This document shows positions 54,637-63,354 of a stretch of DNA of 64,000 nt, piece by piece. How positions within the stretch are numbered: the stretch's first letter is position 1; the number at the start of each line of letters is the position of its first letter. The notes beneath the pieces are model-generated. The model saw only the letters and a program-made list of their open reading frames with translations. It did not search any database and was not told where the DNA came from. The stretch is taken from assembly GCF_002097715.1 (NCBI RefSeq), contig NZ_CP020738.1:1178001-1242000 (forward strand), written 5' to 3'. Source of the stretch: Burkholderia ubonensis subsp. mesacidophila. Lineage in GTDB: Bacteria > Pseudomonadota > Gammaproteobacteria > Burkholderiales > Burkholderiaceae. The translations under genes and the position numbers were made by a program.

Positions 54637-55455
54637 ATGAATCTCGATACTCAGATACAAGCGGGCCGCAGGCGCGTGCTGACGATGCTGCACGGCGCGC
54701 AGGGCGGACATTTCGGCGGCGCGATGAGCGTGCTCGACACGCTCATCGTGCTCCATCACCGGATACTCGACCGCGATCCGGCGCGCCGCGCCGACGGGCG
54801 GGGCGACCGGCTGATCCTCTCGAAAGGCCATGCGTCGGTCGCGCTGTACGCGGCGCTCGCGTCGGTCGGCGTGCTGGCCGATGCGGAGCTCGAGACCTAC
54901 GGCAAGAGCGGCGGCCGGCTTCCGTGCCATACCGACATGACGCTGCTCGACGCCGTCGATTTCTCGACGGGGTCGCTCGGCCAGGGCCTGTCGGTCGGGC
55001 TCGGGATGGCGTTCGCGCTGCGCGGCACCGGCGCGCGCGTCTGGGTCGTGCTCGGCGACGGCGAATGCCAGGAAGGGCAGGTGTGGGAGGCGGCGCAATT
55101 CGCGTCGCGCTACGGCGTCGACAATCTGCATGCGGTGGTCGATCTGAACGGCTACCAGGAGATGGGCTGGCACGGCATCGACGGCGTCGTGCCCGATCCG
55201 CTGCCCGATGCGGCGCGCAAATGGGAGGCGTTCGGCTGGCATGTCAGCGAGGCGCCGGGGCACGATGCCCCCCGGCTCGAGACGGCGATGCGCGGCATGC
55301 TCGGGCGGCGCGGGCAGCCGAGCGTGCTGCTCGCCCGAACCGTGAAGGGGCGCGGCATTCCGGCGTTCGAATTCGATCCGGGCCTGTCGCATTGCACGTC
55401 GCTGACCGACGACGAATTCCGGCACGCCGTGGCGGCGACCGAGGAGGGCGCATGA
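54637..55455 (+). CDS. Transketolase, N-terminal (thiamine-binding) subunit
   Basis: A 272-residue protein equivalent to the first third of transketolase. The thiamine diphosphate site is GDGECQEGQVWEAAQF with N and Q residues about 25 further on (DLNGYQ), and HG/HT contacts near the start (SKGHAS, CHTDM). The C-terminal subunit overlaps it by four bases. It would transfer a two-carbon ketol unit. Split transketolases are common in secondary pathways. Confidence 0.92.
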   Translation: MNLDTQIQAGRRRVLTMLHGAQGGHFGGAMSVLDTLIVLHHRILDRDPARRADGRGDRLILSKGHASVALYAALASVGVLADAELETYGKSGGRLPCHTDMTLLDAVDFSTGSLGQGLSVGLGMAFALRGTGARVWVVLGDGECQEGQVWEAAQFASRYGVDNLHAVVDLNGYQEMGWHGIDGVVPDPLPDAARKWEAFGWHVSEAPGHDAPRLETAMRGMLGRRGQPSVLLARTVKGRGIPAFEFDPGLSHCTSLTDDEFRHAVAATEEGA

Positions 55456-56378
55456 GACCGGCCGGACATTGCGCACAGGCGCTCGTCGAACACGCGGCAC
55501 GCGACCGCCGGATCTGGGTGCTGGACGGCGATCTCGCCGACTCCTACGGCGTCGACGGTTTCGCGCAAGCCCACCCGGACCGCTTCCTCATGGCCGGCAT
55601 CGCCGAACAGTCGATGGTGTCGACGGCGGCCGGGATGGCCGCGTGCGGCTTGCGGCCATGGGTGTTCTCGTTCGCGGCGTTCCTGTGCTTTCGCGCCTAC
55701 GACCAGATTCGCGTCGGACTGGCGCAGACGGGCGTGCCGGTGACGCTGGTCGGTTCGCACGGCGGCGGCTGCGGCGGCCCGAACGGCAAGAGCCACCAGG
55801 CGCTCAACGACATCGCGGTGATGGCGTCGCTGCCGAATCTCGACATCTGGACGCCGGGGTCCGACAGCGACACGCGCTTCGTCGTGGACGCCGTGATGGC
55901 GGGGAACCGGCCGGCCTACATCCGCTATCCGCGCGAGCCGTGGGGCGAGCTGCCGGGCGAGCCGGCCGAATGCCGCTGGATCGGCGCGCGCGGCCGATTC
56001 GCGCTCGTCAGCTGCGGGCTGTTCACGCACGTCGCGCTGGATGCCGCGCGGCGCCTGCGCGAGCGCGACATCGACGCGGGCGTGATCCATCTCGCGCGGC
56101 TCGCCCCATTCCCGGTCGACGCGCTCAACGCGCTGCTCGACGGCGTCGACGGCCTCTGGGTGGTCGACGATCACGCGCGGTTCGGCGGCCTCGCCGATCT
56201 GCTCCGCTCGAACGGCTATGCGGTGCGCGAACCGACGTTCTCGTGGCCGGCGAACTGGAGCGGCGACTTCGGTCCGACCGACGAGCTGCTGCGGCGCTAC
56301 GGGCTGACCGGGCACGACATCGCCACCCGGATCGCGAGCGAGCTGAACCGGAGCCCGGCGACGAGGCCGGCGCGATGA
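55452..56378 (+). CDS. Transketolase, C-terminal subunit
   Basis: A 308-residue protein holding the pyrimidine-binding and C-terminal transketolase domains. Seen: the E of the aminopyrimidine site in GIAEQSMVSTAAGMA, FAAFLCFRAYDQIR and HGGGCGGPNGKSHQ. It overlaps its partner (ATGA) and the next gene (ATGA), so the set is one translational unit. With the oxidoreductase downstream it may build the bulgecinine skeleton. Confidence 0.92.
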   Translation: MRPAGHCAQALVEHAARDRRIWVLDGDLADSYGVDGFAQAHPDRFLMAGIAEQSMVSTAAGMAACGLRPWVFSFAAFLCFRAYDQIRVGLAQTGVPVTLVGSHGGGCGGPNGKSHQALNDIAVMASLPNLDIWTPGSDSDTRFVVDAVMAGNRPAYIRYPREPWGELPGEPAECRWIGARGRFALVSCGLFTHVALDAARRLRERDIDAGVIHLARLAPFPVDALNALLDGVDGLWVVDDHARFGGLADLLRSNGYAVREPTFSWPANWSGDFGPTDELLRRYGLTGHDIATRIASELNRSPATRPAR

Positions 56379-57442
56379 CGGTCGATCTGCTCGTGACGGG
56401 CACGGGCTCGCTCGCCGAGGCCGTGTCGTTCGATCTCGCGGCGTTGCCGGCGCTCGGGCAGCCGATGGACATCGTGATCGCGGGCCGCAACGCGGCGCGT
56501 CTCGCGTGGCTGACACAGGCCGCGAACGCGCGGGCGTTCGCGCTCGGCACGCATCACCGCTTTGCGTGCCAGGCCATCGAATGGGATGCGGCGGACGATC
56601 TCGCGCGCCTGCTCGCCGACACGCAGCCGCGCGTGGTGCTGCATGCCGCGTCGCTGCAGTCGATGTGGGAGATTGCGGCGGCCCGCGACGCGTGGGCGGC
56701 CGAGATTCGCACGAGCGGCTATGGCGCGACATTGCCGCTGCAGCTCGCGCTGGCGCTGCGCGTCGCGCGCGCGATCGGCGCGCATTCGCCCGCGAGCCGG
56801 CTCGTCAACGCCTGCTATCCGGATGCGTCGAACGAGATCCTGGCGCGGCTCGGTCACGACGTCGTCTGCGGCATCGGCAACGTCGCGACGCTCGCGGCGG
56901 TCTACGGCTCGACACTGCGCATCGATGCGACCGCGCGGCTGCGCATGCTCGCGCATCACCGGCAGGTCAGCGCGGCCATCATGGGCGAGAGCCGCCGGCA
57001 TCCGCCGCGCGTCTGGATCGACGCGACGCCGGCGCTCGGGCCGCACGCGCTGCCCGACGTGCGTCTGCCGGCCGGCGCGGAGCTGAACCAGGTCACCGGG
57101 GCGACGGGGGCGCAATTGCTCGCCGCGCTGCTCGGGCGCATCGAGCGGCACGTCGGGCATGCGCCCGGTCCGAACGGCCTGCCGGGCGGCTATCCGGTCG
57201 TGATCACCGGCGGGCGGATCGCGCTCGACCTGCCGGCGGGCGTGACGGCCGACGACGCCGTCGCGCTCAATCGCGAATGGGGGGCGGACGAGGGCGTCTC
57301 GCTGGATGCGCAGGGCGTCGTGCGGATCGGCGCCGGTGCAAGCGGTTCGCGCCTTCCCCACACATACCGGATCGACGAAATCGAGGAAGTCGCGCATGGG
57401 ATGATGCGCACGAAGGCCGACCTGCAGCGCCGGGCGGCCTGA
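56375..57442 (+). CDS. NAD(P)-binding oxidoreductase
   Basis: A 355-residue protein with an N-terminal Rossmann-like segment (VTGTGSLAEAV, IAGRNAARLAWL) and LVNACYPDASNEIL in the place of the malate/lactate dehydrogenase NPVD strand. The fold is recognisable but the family is not certain. It overlaps the transketolase gene and could reduce the cyclic imine formed from the transketolase product. Confidence 0.65.
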   Translation: MTVDLLVTGTGSLAEAVSFDLAALPALGQPMDIVIAGRNAARLAWLTQAANARAFALGTHHRFACQAIEWDAADDLARLLADTQPRVVLHAASLQSMWEIAAARDAWAAEIRTSGYGATLPLQLALALRVARAIGAHSPASRLVNACYPDASNEILARLGHDVVCGIGNVATLAAVYGSTLRIDATARLRMLAHHRQVSAAIMGESRRHPPRVWIDATPALGPHALPDVRLPAGAELNQVTGATGAQLLAALLGRIERHVGHAPGPNGLPGGYPVVITGGRIALDLPAGVTADDAVALNREWGADEGVSLDAQGVVRIGAGASGSRLPHTYRIDEIEEVAHGMMRTKADLQRRAA

Positions 57443-57518
57443 TCGCCGACCCGCCGCCCGCCGCGTCGCCGGCGGGCGCGGGTTGGCGCGCCACACAATT
57501 CTGCAACAGGAAAACACG

Positions 57519-58646
57519 ATGAATTTGAGCAACCGTAGTAACGGCGTGGATCTGCTGCGAGGGATCGCGATCCTGCTCGTGCTGATTCTGCATTTTCACC
57601 TGACCTACCGGCTGCACTTGCTGCCGTTCGACCTGCCATGGCTGTCCGATGCGATCAAGGCGGTTTCGCGCAACGGCAATTACGGCGTGACGATGTTCTT
57701 CACCGTGTCGGGTTTCCTGATCACGTCGACGTCGCTGCGCCGCTTCGGTTCGCCGGGCGGCATCCGGCCCGGCACGTTCTACCGTTTCCGCGCATCACGC
57801 ATTCTGCCGTGCCTCGTTCTCGTGCTCGCGATCATCGTCGCGCTCGCGTCGCTGGACATGCGCTCGTTCGTGAACAAGCCCGACACCGCGACCATGTTCG
57901 TCGCCGTCATGTCGGTGCTGACGTTCTGGCACAACGTGCTGATGGCGAAGGTCGGCTACTTCAACTACAGCATGAACATCCTCTGGTCGCTGTCGGTCGA
58001 GGAGGTGTTCTACCTGACGTTCCCGATCGTCTTCCTGATCCTGCGGCGCCCGCGCTACATCGTGCCGCTGCTGATCGTGCCGATCGTCCTCGCGCCGTTC
58101 TACCGGAGCCTGCATACCGACGACGAAATCATCGCGCTTTACGGCTACCTGTCGTGCTTCGATGCGATCGCGCTGGGGTGCTGCGTGGCGTTGCTGCCGG
58201 CGCGTCGCATCTCGCGCGGCTTGAGTTTCGCGCTCCGGATCGCGGCCGGGCTCGCGATCGCGATCACCTATCTGTCGGGGCCGATCATGCAGCACGTGGT
58301 CTGGGGCGTATCGGTGGTCGCGTTCAGTACCGCCGTGCTGCTCTACTGCTTCAGGAACGGCGAGGCCGCCGACCGCGAGGCGTCGTCGCTCGTGCCGCGC
58401 GTCATCCGCTGGTTCGGGCAGCGCAGCTACGAGCTGTACCTGTTCCATATCGTCGTGCTCGGCATCCTGCGCGAATACGTGACGCGCGAGAACGTCGGGC
58501 TCCATGCGAAGCCGCTCTGGTTCCTGTTCTACATGTGCGCGTCGGCGCTCGTCGCGCAGATCGTGTTCCGATATTTCTCGGAGCCGCTTAACGACGCGTT
58601 CCGACGCGGGGGCCTGCGTCCGTCCGCCGGGTATCTGCGCAAGTGA
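57519..58646 (+). CDS. Membrane acyltransferase (family 3, OafA-like)
   Basis: A 375-residue integral membrane protein with about ten helices. The signature RSNGVDLLRGIAILLVLILH at the N-terminus carries the catalytic histidine, and SVEEVFYLTFPI is the second conserved motif. Such enzymes acylate sugars or lipids using acyl-CoA. Its role in a bulgecin-like route is unclear, since the sugar N-acetyl group normally arrives with UDP-GlcNAc. Confidence 0.88.
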   Translation: MNLSNRSNGVDLLRGIAILLVLILHFHLTYRLHLLPFDLPWLSDAIKAVSRNGNYGVTMFFTVSGFLITSTSLRRFGSPGGIRPGTFYRFRASRILPCLVLVLAIIVALASLDMRSFVNKPDTATMFVAVMSVLTFWHNVLMAKVGYFNYSMNILWSLSVEEVFYLTFPIVFLILRRPRYIVPLLIVPIVLAPFYRSLHTDDEIIALYGYLSCFDAIALGCCVALLPARRISRGLSFALRIAAGLAIAITYLSGPIMQHVVWGVSVVAFSTAVLLYCFRNGEAADREASSLVPRVIRWFGQRSYELYLFHIVVLGILREYVTRENVGLHAKPLWFLFYMCASALVAQIVFRYFSEPLNDAFRRGGLRPSAGYLRK

Positions 58647-58686
58647 GCGGCGTGGCCGCTTTCCATCGATTCACGAGTGAGGTCAC

Positions 58687-59781
58687 ATGCATCGCAATCA
58701 ACTGAATTTCTCGGGCGGTCCCGGCGCGCTGCCCGACGTCGTGCTCGAGCAGGTCCGGCAGGCTGTCGTCGAGTTGCCGGAAACCGGCCTGTCGGTGCTG
58801 GGCATGAGCCATCGATCGCCGTGGTTCCTCCGCCTGGTCGAGGAAACCGAGGCCGACCTGCGCGACCTGCTGCGCATTCCCGACGATTACAGCGTCGTGT
58901 TCCTGCAGGGCGGCAGCAGTTTGCAGTTCTCGATGATCCCGATGAATTTCCTGGTGCCGGACGCCGCCGCGCCCGAGTATGTGACGAGCGGCTACTGGAG
59001 CCGGAAGGTGATCGAAGAGGCGTCGCGGGTGGTGGCGATGCGCACCGTCTGGGACGGCAGCGAGAGCGGCTACCGGACGCTGCCGGCGCTGGCCGAACTC
59101 GACTGGAACCCGCGTGCGTCGTACCGCCACTATGTGTCGAACGAGACGGTCGAGGGGCTGCAGTTTCCCGCGATCGCCCATTCGGGGGGCACGCCGTGGA
59201 TCGCGGACATGTCGTCGGATTTCGTGTCGAAGCCGTTCGACGTCGACGCATACGGCATGGTGTACGCGCACGCGCAGAAGAACCTGGGCCCGGCCGGCGT
59301 CACGGTCGCGATCATCCGCAATGCGCTGCTCGAGCGCATTCCCGACACGCTGCCGCCGATGCTCGACTACCGGACGCACATTCGCTATCGGTCCAACTAC
59401 AACACGCCGCCCGTGTTCGCGATCTACGTGATGGCGCGCGTGCTGCGCTGGATCCGCGACGATGTCGGCGGCATCGCCAGGATGGCCGAGATCAACGCGC
59501 GGAAGGCGGCCATGCTTTACGCGGTGCTGGACGATCTGCGCGAAGTCGTCGACGGTCATGCGCAGAAGGCGGTGCGTTCGACGATGAACGTCGCGTTCCG
59601 GTTCCGGGATGCGCGGCTCGATACGCAATTCATCAACCTGGCCGCCGACGCGGGCCTGTCGGGGCTGAACGGCCATCGTTCGATCGGCGGCCTGCGCGCG
59701 TCGCTCTACAACGCCGTGTCGGAGCAGGCGGTCGGCCGGCTGACCGCGTTCCTGAAGGATTTCGCGCTCCGCCATGCGTGA
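58687..59781 (+). CDS. serC: Phosphoserine aminotransferase paralogue
   Basis: A 364-residue class V aminotransferase with full-length SerC features: NFSGGPGALP at the start, D174 and the PLP lysine K198 in AHAQKNLGPAGVT, followed by the phosphate-binding GLSGLNGHRSIGG region. It converts 3-phosphohydroxypyruvate to O-phosphoserine, which is the substrate of the SbnA-like enzyme at 32.5 kb. A dedicated copy in the cluster would raise precursor flux to diaminopropionate. Confidence 0.88.
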   Translation: MHRNQLNFSGGPGALPDVVLEQVRQAVVELPETGLSVLGMSHRSPWFLRLVEETEADLRDLLRIPDDYSVVFLQGGSSLQFSMIPMNFLVPDAAAPEYVTSGYWSRKVIEEASRVVAMRTVWDGSESGYRTLPALAELDWNPRASYRHYVSNETVEGLQFPAIAHSGGTPWIADMSSDFVSKPFDVDAYGMVYAHAQKNLGPAGVTVAIIRNALLERIPDTLPPMLDYRTHIRYRSNYNTPPVFAIYVMARVLRWIRDDVGGIARMAEINARKAAMLYAVLDDLREVVDGHAQKAVRSTMNVAFRFRDARLDTQFINLAADAGLSGLNGHRSIGGLRASLYNAVSEQAVGRLTAFLKDFALRHA

Positions 59782-59837
59782 GCGGCCGCGCGCGCGTCAT
59801 TCCCTGTGTCGTCGATATTCTCTGGAGGAGATTCACC

Positions 59838-60650
59838 ATGCTTTCCATCATTGTGACCTGGCGAAACCGCAACGAACTGCGCGGCGCACTGCCGAGTCTC
59901 GTCGAGACGGCGCGCCGCCTCGACGGTGAAGTCATCATCGTCAATTTCGGCGGCGATCCGGACCTGCTGACCCGCCAGATCGAGGGCCTCGAGCACGCGG
60001 TACAGGTCGTCGAACTGCGCGACCAGCGCTATTTCCACAAGACGAAGGCGCAGAATCTCGGTGCGCATTTCGCGCAGCGCGACATCCTGTTCTTCTGCGA
60101 TTGCGACATCATCGTCGAGCCCGACGTGATGGCGGCGCTCGTGAACAGGCTCGTTACGACGCCCGGCACGTTCGCGACGCTGAAGGGCGTGCGCGAGACC
60201 GAGCAGAACTCGCGCCAGGCGAAGAACGTCGTGCGCTTCGGCTATCGCCTGGACGTGAAGATCCGCAACGGCCGGGAACTGTCGATCGTCGACAACGAGG
60301 AGGATGCGAACGACGGCACGCGCCAGGCGCCCGGGCTGCTGCTGGTGCGGCGGCGCGATTTCCTGTCGGTGAACGGATATAACGGCCGCTTGCACGGCTG
60401 GGGCTGGGAGGACCAGGACATGATCTCGCGGCTCACGCTCGGCGCGGGACTCGTGCGCCACGTCGACGGCCACGCGCTGCACATCTCGCACGACGACCAT
60501 GCGCGCATCTCGCAGTATCCGGTGGAGAATCGCTGGGAGAGTCGCGACAAGATGTTCCGTCAGGCGCTCGCCTACTACGACGAAGACGATTTCCGCGGCA
60601 CGTTCAGCGAGGACGTCGAACAGTTCGCCGATGATCTCGTCTGCTCGTGA
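59838..60650 (+). CDS. Glycosyltransferase (galactosyltransferase-like)
   Basis: A 270-residue GT-A protein with the CDCDI nucleotide-sugar motif (DxD) near residue 90 and LHGWGWEDQD near residue 195, which matches the GWGxEDxD acceptor motif of beta-4-galactosyl and N-acetylhexosaminyl transferases. It is soluble. A perfect GGAGGAG lies eight bases before the ATG. In the bulgecin reading it attaches N-acetylglucosamine to bulgecinine. Confidence 0.88.
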   Translation: MLSIIVTWRNRNELRGALPSLVETARRLDGEVIIVNFGGDPDLLTRQIEGLEHAVQVVELRDQRYFHKTKAQNLGAHFAQRDILFFCDCDIIVEPDVMAALVNRLVTTPGTFATLKGVRETEQNSRQAKNVVRFGYRLDVKIRNGRELSIVDNEEDANDGTRQAPGLLLVRRRDFLSVNGYNGRLHGWGWEDQDMISRLTLGAGLVRHVDGHALHISHDDHARISQYPVENRWESRDKMFRQALAYYDEDDFRGTFSEDVEQFADDLVCS

Positions 60651-60760
60651 GCACGCCGCCGCTTCGTCCGGGCGGGCACGCAGGGGCCGCGCTCGCGGCG
60701 GGCCGTGCCGCCGGCGGCCCGGTCGCTCCGGGAAATCCACCGACAATCAGGACCTTCACG

Positions 60761-61723
60761 ATGAGCACGACGTTCGAGCATTCCGCCTTTGCCCCGCCCA
60801 CCGGCGACGGCAGCCGCATCAGCCACCTCGACTGGCTCGAAGCCGAGTCGATCCACATCCTGCGCGAGCTGGTCGCCGAGTGCAGCAAGCCGGCGCTGCT
60901 GTTCTCGGGCGGCAAGGATTCGGTCGTCGTGCTGCATCTCGCGCTGAAGGCGTTCGGCCTCGGCGCGAACCGCAACACGTCGCTGCCGTTTCCGCTCGTG
61001 CACATCGACACCGGCCACAACTATGACGAAGTGATCGACTTCCGCGACCGCCGCGCGAAGGAGATCGGCGCCGAGCTGGTCGTCGGCCACGTCGAGGACT
61101 CGATCAGGCGCGGCACCGTCGTGCTGCGCCGCGAGACCGATTCGCGCAACGCCGCGCAGGCCGTCACGCTGCTCGAGACGATCGAGCAGCACGGCTACAC
61201 CGCGCTGATCGGCGGCGCGCGCCGCGACGAGGAGAAGGCCCGCGCGAAGGAGCGCATCTTCTCGTTCCGCGACGAGTTCGGCCAGTGGGACCCGAAGGCG
61301 CAGCGCCCGGAACTGTGGAGCCTGTACAACGCGCGCCTGCACAACGGCGAGCACCTGCGCGTGTTCCCGATCTCGAACTGGACCGAGCTCGACGTGTGGC
61401 AGTACATCGCCCGCGAGAACCTCGAGCTGCCGTCGATCTACTACGCGCACGAGCGCGAGATCGTGCGCCGCAACGGGCTGCTCGTGCCGGTCACGCCGCT
61501 CACGCCGATGCGCGAGGGCGAGACGAGCGAGGTCGCGCAGGTGCGCTTCCGCACGGTGGGCGACATCAGCTGCACGTGCCCGGTCGAGAGCGACGCGGAC
61601 GACGTCGAGAAGATCATCGCCGAGACGGCGGTGACCGAGATCACCGAGCGCGGCGCGACCCGGATGGACGACCAGACCTCCGAAGCCGCGATGGAACAGC
61701 GCAAGAAGCAAGGTTATTTCTGA
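60761..61723 (+). CDS. cysD: Sulfate adenylyltransferase subunit 2
   Basis: A 320-residue PP-loop ATP pyrophosphatase with SGGKDS at residues 49-54. It combines with CysN to make APS from sulfate and ATP. It lies 22 bases upstream of cysN. No cysH or cysI follows, unlike the usual assimilation operon, which suggests this pair serves PAPS production for the sulfotransferases. The ATG at 60761 gives the normal N-terminus. Confidence 0.95.
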   Translation: MSTTFEHSAFAPPTGDGSRISHLDWLEAESIHILRELVAECSKPALLFSGGKDSVVVLHLALKAFGLGANRNTSLPFPLVHIDTGHNYDEVIDFRDRRAKEIGAELVVGHVEDSIRRGTVVLRRETDSRNAAQAVTLLETIEQHGYTALIGGARRDEEKARAKERIFSFRDEFGQWDPKAQRPELWSLYNARLHNGEHLRVFPISNWTELDVWQYIARENLELPSIYYAHEREIVRRNGLLVPVTPLTPMREGETSEVAQVRFRTVGDISCTCPVESDADDVEKIIAETAVTEITERGATRMDDQTSEAAMEQRKKQGYF

Positions 61724-61745
61724 AGCACACGAGGACATTCACATC

Positions 61746-63062
61746 ATGAGCATCATCGAGAACAACGAAGACCTCGGCGTGCTGCGCTTCATCACCGCGG
61801 GCAGCGTCGACGACGGCAAGAGCACGCTGATCGGCCGCCTGCTGTACGACAGCAAGGCCGTGCTGTCCGACCAGCTGTCCGCGCTGTCGCGCGCGAAGAA
61901 CAAGCGCACGGTCGGCGACGAGCTCGACCTCGCGCTCTTGACCGACGGCCTCGAAGCCGAGCGCGAGCAGGGCATCACGATCGACGTCGCGTACCGTTAT
62001 TTCGCGACGGCGAAGCGCAAGTTCATCATCGCCGATACGCCGGGCCACGAGCAGTACACGCGCAACATGGTGACGGGCGCGTCGACGGCGCACGCGGCGA
62101 TCATCCTGATCGACGCGACGCGCGTGACGGTGGAGAACGGCGTCGCCGAGCTGCTGCCGCAGACCAAGCGCCACAGCGCGATCGTCAAGCTGCTCGCGCT
62201 GCAGCACGTGATCGTCGCGATCAACAAGATGGACCTCGTCGACTACAGCGAAGCGCGCTTCAACGAGATCCGCGACGCGTACGTCACGCTCGCGCAGCAG
62301 CTCGGCCTGACCGGCGTGCGCTTCGTGCCGGTGTCGGCGCTCAAGGGCGACAACATCGTCGGCGCGAGCGAGCGCATGCCGTGGTACGCGGGCGAGCCGC
62401 TGCTCGACGTGCTCGAGTCGCTGCCGGTCGAGACGCAGGCGCATGACGCGCTGCGCTTCCCGGTGCAGTGGGTTGCGCGCCAGGACGGCAGCTCGGCCGA
62501 CGATTTCCGCGGCTACATGGGCCGCATCGAGTCGGGCGAGGTGAAGGTGGGCGACGAGATCGTCGTGCTGCCGTCGAACCGCCGCGCGACGGTCGCGGAG
62601 ATCATCGCGCCGGTGCCGGGCGGCACCGCGGCCGTCGAACAGGCGTTCGCGGGCCAGGCGGTGACGATCCGCGTCGCGGAAGACGTCGACGTGTCGCGCG
62701 GCGACATGTTCGTGGCGACGGGCGAGGCGGTCGCGCCGGCGAAGAAGCTCGAGGCGGACCTGTGCTGGTTCGACGAGGCGCCGCTGTCGCCGCAGCGCAA
62801 GTACCTGCTGAAGCAGACCACGAGCACGGTGTTCGCGAAGATCGGCGCGGTCAGGCAGGTGCTCGACGTGCACACGCTGTCGCATGCGACCGACCGTCAC
62901 GAGCTGAAGATGAACGACATCGGCCGCGTTGCGCTGACGCTGCAGAAGCCGATCGTGTGCGACACGTACGACGCGCATCCGGGCACGGGCGCGTTCGTGC
63001 TGATCGACGAGGCGACGCATCACACGGTCGCCGCGGGCATGATCCGGGCGTTTGCCGCGTGA
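61746..63062 (+). CDS. cysN: Sulfate adenylyltransferase subunit 1 (GTPase)
   Basis: A 438-residue GTPase with EF-Tu-like motifs: GSVDDGKST at residues 19-27, DTPGHEQYTRN and NKMDL. GTP hydrolysis drives APS formation by CysD. It carries no fused CysC domain, so the APS-kinase domain at 34.6 kb would complete PAPS synthesis. A hairpin (63089-63095 with 63109-63115) follows the stop. Confidence 0.95.
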   Translation: MSIIENNEDLGVLRFITAGSVDDGKSTLIGRLLYDSKAVLSDQLSALSRAKNKRTVGDELDLALLTDGLEAEREQGITIDVAYRYFATAKRKFIIADTPGHEQYTRNMVTGASTAHAAIILIDATRVTVENGVAELLPQTKRHSAIVKLLALQHVIVAINKMDLVDYSEARFNEIRDAYVTLAQQLGLTGVRFVPVSALKGDNIVGASERMPWYAGEPLLDVLESLPVETQAHDALRFPVQWVARQDGSSADDFRGYMGRIESGEVKVGDEIVVLPSNRRATVAEIIAPVPGGTAAVEQAFAGQAVTIRVAEDVDVSRGDMFVATGEAVAPAKKLEADLCWFDEAPLSPQRKYLLKQTTSTVFAKIGAVRQVLDVHTLSHATDRHELKMNDIGRVALTLQKPIVCDTYDAHPGTGAFVLIDEATHHTVAAGMIRAFAA

Positions 63063-63354
63063 GATTCGCGAGCCTGTCGCGCCGCGCGGCCGGGGTATGT
63101 CCCTTCAGCCCCGGCAATGAAAAACCGGAGCCGACACACGTCGGCCATTTGAGACCTCTTGCGACTCAAGTTTGTCGAATTATGTCTTGGACAGTCGCGC
63201 CCGGGCAACCTAGACTCGATTCGTGCTTCCCCGCGCCTGGAGAAGAGCGCGAGCCCCAACGGCAAGTCGCCCGCCGGCAAGATGCTCGACTTCTGGCGTG
63301 AAATGCGCGAGCAGGGCCTCGTCGCCTTGCTCACTTTCAACAGGAGTCGAACAA
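63063..63354. other. Intergenic region after cysN
   Basis: GCCGGGG (63089-63095) and CCCCGGC (63109-63115) can pair across a 13-base loop, a possible terminator without T-tract. The 68-codon frame at 63159-63365 overlaps the next gene and shows nothing recognisable. The promoter of the SDR gene should lie here. Confidence 0.45.
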
